Shown here piece by piece: positions 63,553 to 64,000 of a DNA stretch of 64,000 bases. A model generated the notes under the pieces. That model saw only the letters and a program-made list of their open reading frames with translations, did no database searches and was not told the origin of the DNA. Numbering within the stretch: the first letter of the stretch is position 1; every line of letters starts with the position of its first letter. The stretch covers positions 558,001 through 622,000 of the forward strand of contig JAHDVF020000676.1 in assembly GCA_022606425.2 (NCBI GenBank). The letters are read 5' to 3'. The position numbers and the translations under genes are program-made. This DNA comes from Lepidostoma basale (lineage: Eukaryota > Arthropoda > Insecta > Trichoptera > Lepidostomatidae).

Positions 63553-64000
63553 AATTTCAAGGTAATTACAATAGAAAACTTCAATGTTAACGTGAAACCC
63601 TTTATTAAATAATAGTTTTTAAAAAGTCGTAAATAAAATCGGAATTTATGTTTTCTTTAACAAAAAGAGGTGTGGATAAAGAAATAATTGCAATACACGT
63701 AGGTCCACCTAGAGCAATAAAGCACGAGTCACAAATGTGAACAGGTATGGACATAAAACGGAAAAGTATTTCACTAAACAAGCTTTTAGTTTCCAATTTA
63801 TTTTAGTGTAATTGAGTTATACACTTCTCGCTGTAAAAAGAAACGGTTCTTCAAATGCTCATAAACGGGAGAAATAAAAAATTTACGGTCAGAACTTTTA
63901 CATAAAATTGGTACAAATACCTTTGAAAGGTACATCGGTGTTTGTTCTCCAAAGCAGGAAGGAGTTTTATTTATGGTTTTATTAATTTGTTTCTCTCCCG

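Noticed and set aside
63605..63796. 63-codon minus-strand frame with a VHICDSCFIALGG segment
   Set aside because: No family match that I can name and no splice or transcript context.

Overview
This window looks like insect nuclear DNA, most likely from a moth or butterfly (inference). It is AT-rich and packed with 3' ends of non-LTR retrotransposons, tRNA-headed SINEs and palindromic MITEs. The one host gene I can support is split by long introns. It is a beaten path (beat)-family immunoglobulin gene on the minus strand. Six coding exons (38937-38859, 18335-18130, 16590-16455, 6058-5925, 3639-3234, 2253-2180) join in phase with consensus splice sites. They give a 338- or 344-residue protein with a signal peptide, two Ig domains and a short hydrophobic C-terminal tail. 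In flies, Beat proteins act in axon guidance and bind Side-family receptors.

Layout on the + strand: 3' flank and probable 3' UTR (1-2179); exons 6 to 2 with introns 5 to 2 between them (2180-18335); a 20.5 kb intron 1 (18336-38858); exon 1 and a GC-rich 5' flank (38859-39110); then about 25 kb of upstream sequence to 64000, where I see no host coding exon. Almost everything outside the exons is transposon-derived.

The main repeat families, named here for convenience, are as follows. LINE-A has a GTTA-repeat tail and more than 20 mostly 5'-truncated copies. LINE-B is jockey-like with a TGATT tail. LINE-C has a GAA-rich tail. LINE-D is RTE-like with a GRPQxRW C-terminus. SINE-S1 and SINE-S2 have tRNA-like heads. 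MITE-M1 has long palindromic arms. FB1, FB2 and FB3 are foldback repeats. There is also an apparently intact mariner (54056-55377), a small hAT element with a perfect 8-bp target duplication (19801-20104), and a degraded hAT element (20122-23260) carrying a nested LINE-A.

The observations most worth following up are: (1) several unrelated repeat families share a hammerhead-ribozyme-like core, CTGANGA, one extra base, a variable helix, then GAAAC; (2) exon 6 begins with three tandem AG acceptors that open three different C-termini; (3) two inverted LINE-A copies and several MITE-M1 copies inside introns could fold into long hairpin RNAs; (4) the mariner has perfect 31-bp ends and an unbroken transposase. 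No RNA genes, CRISPR arrays or viral genes were identified.
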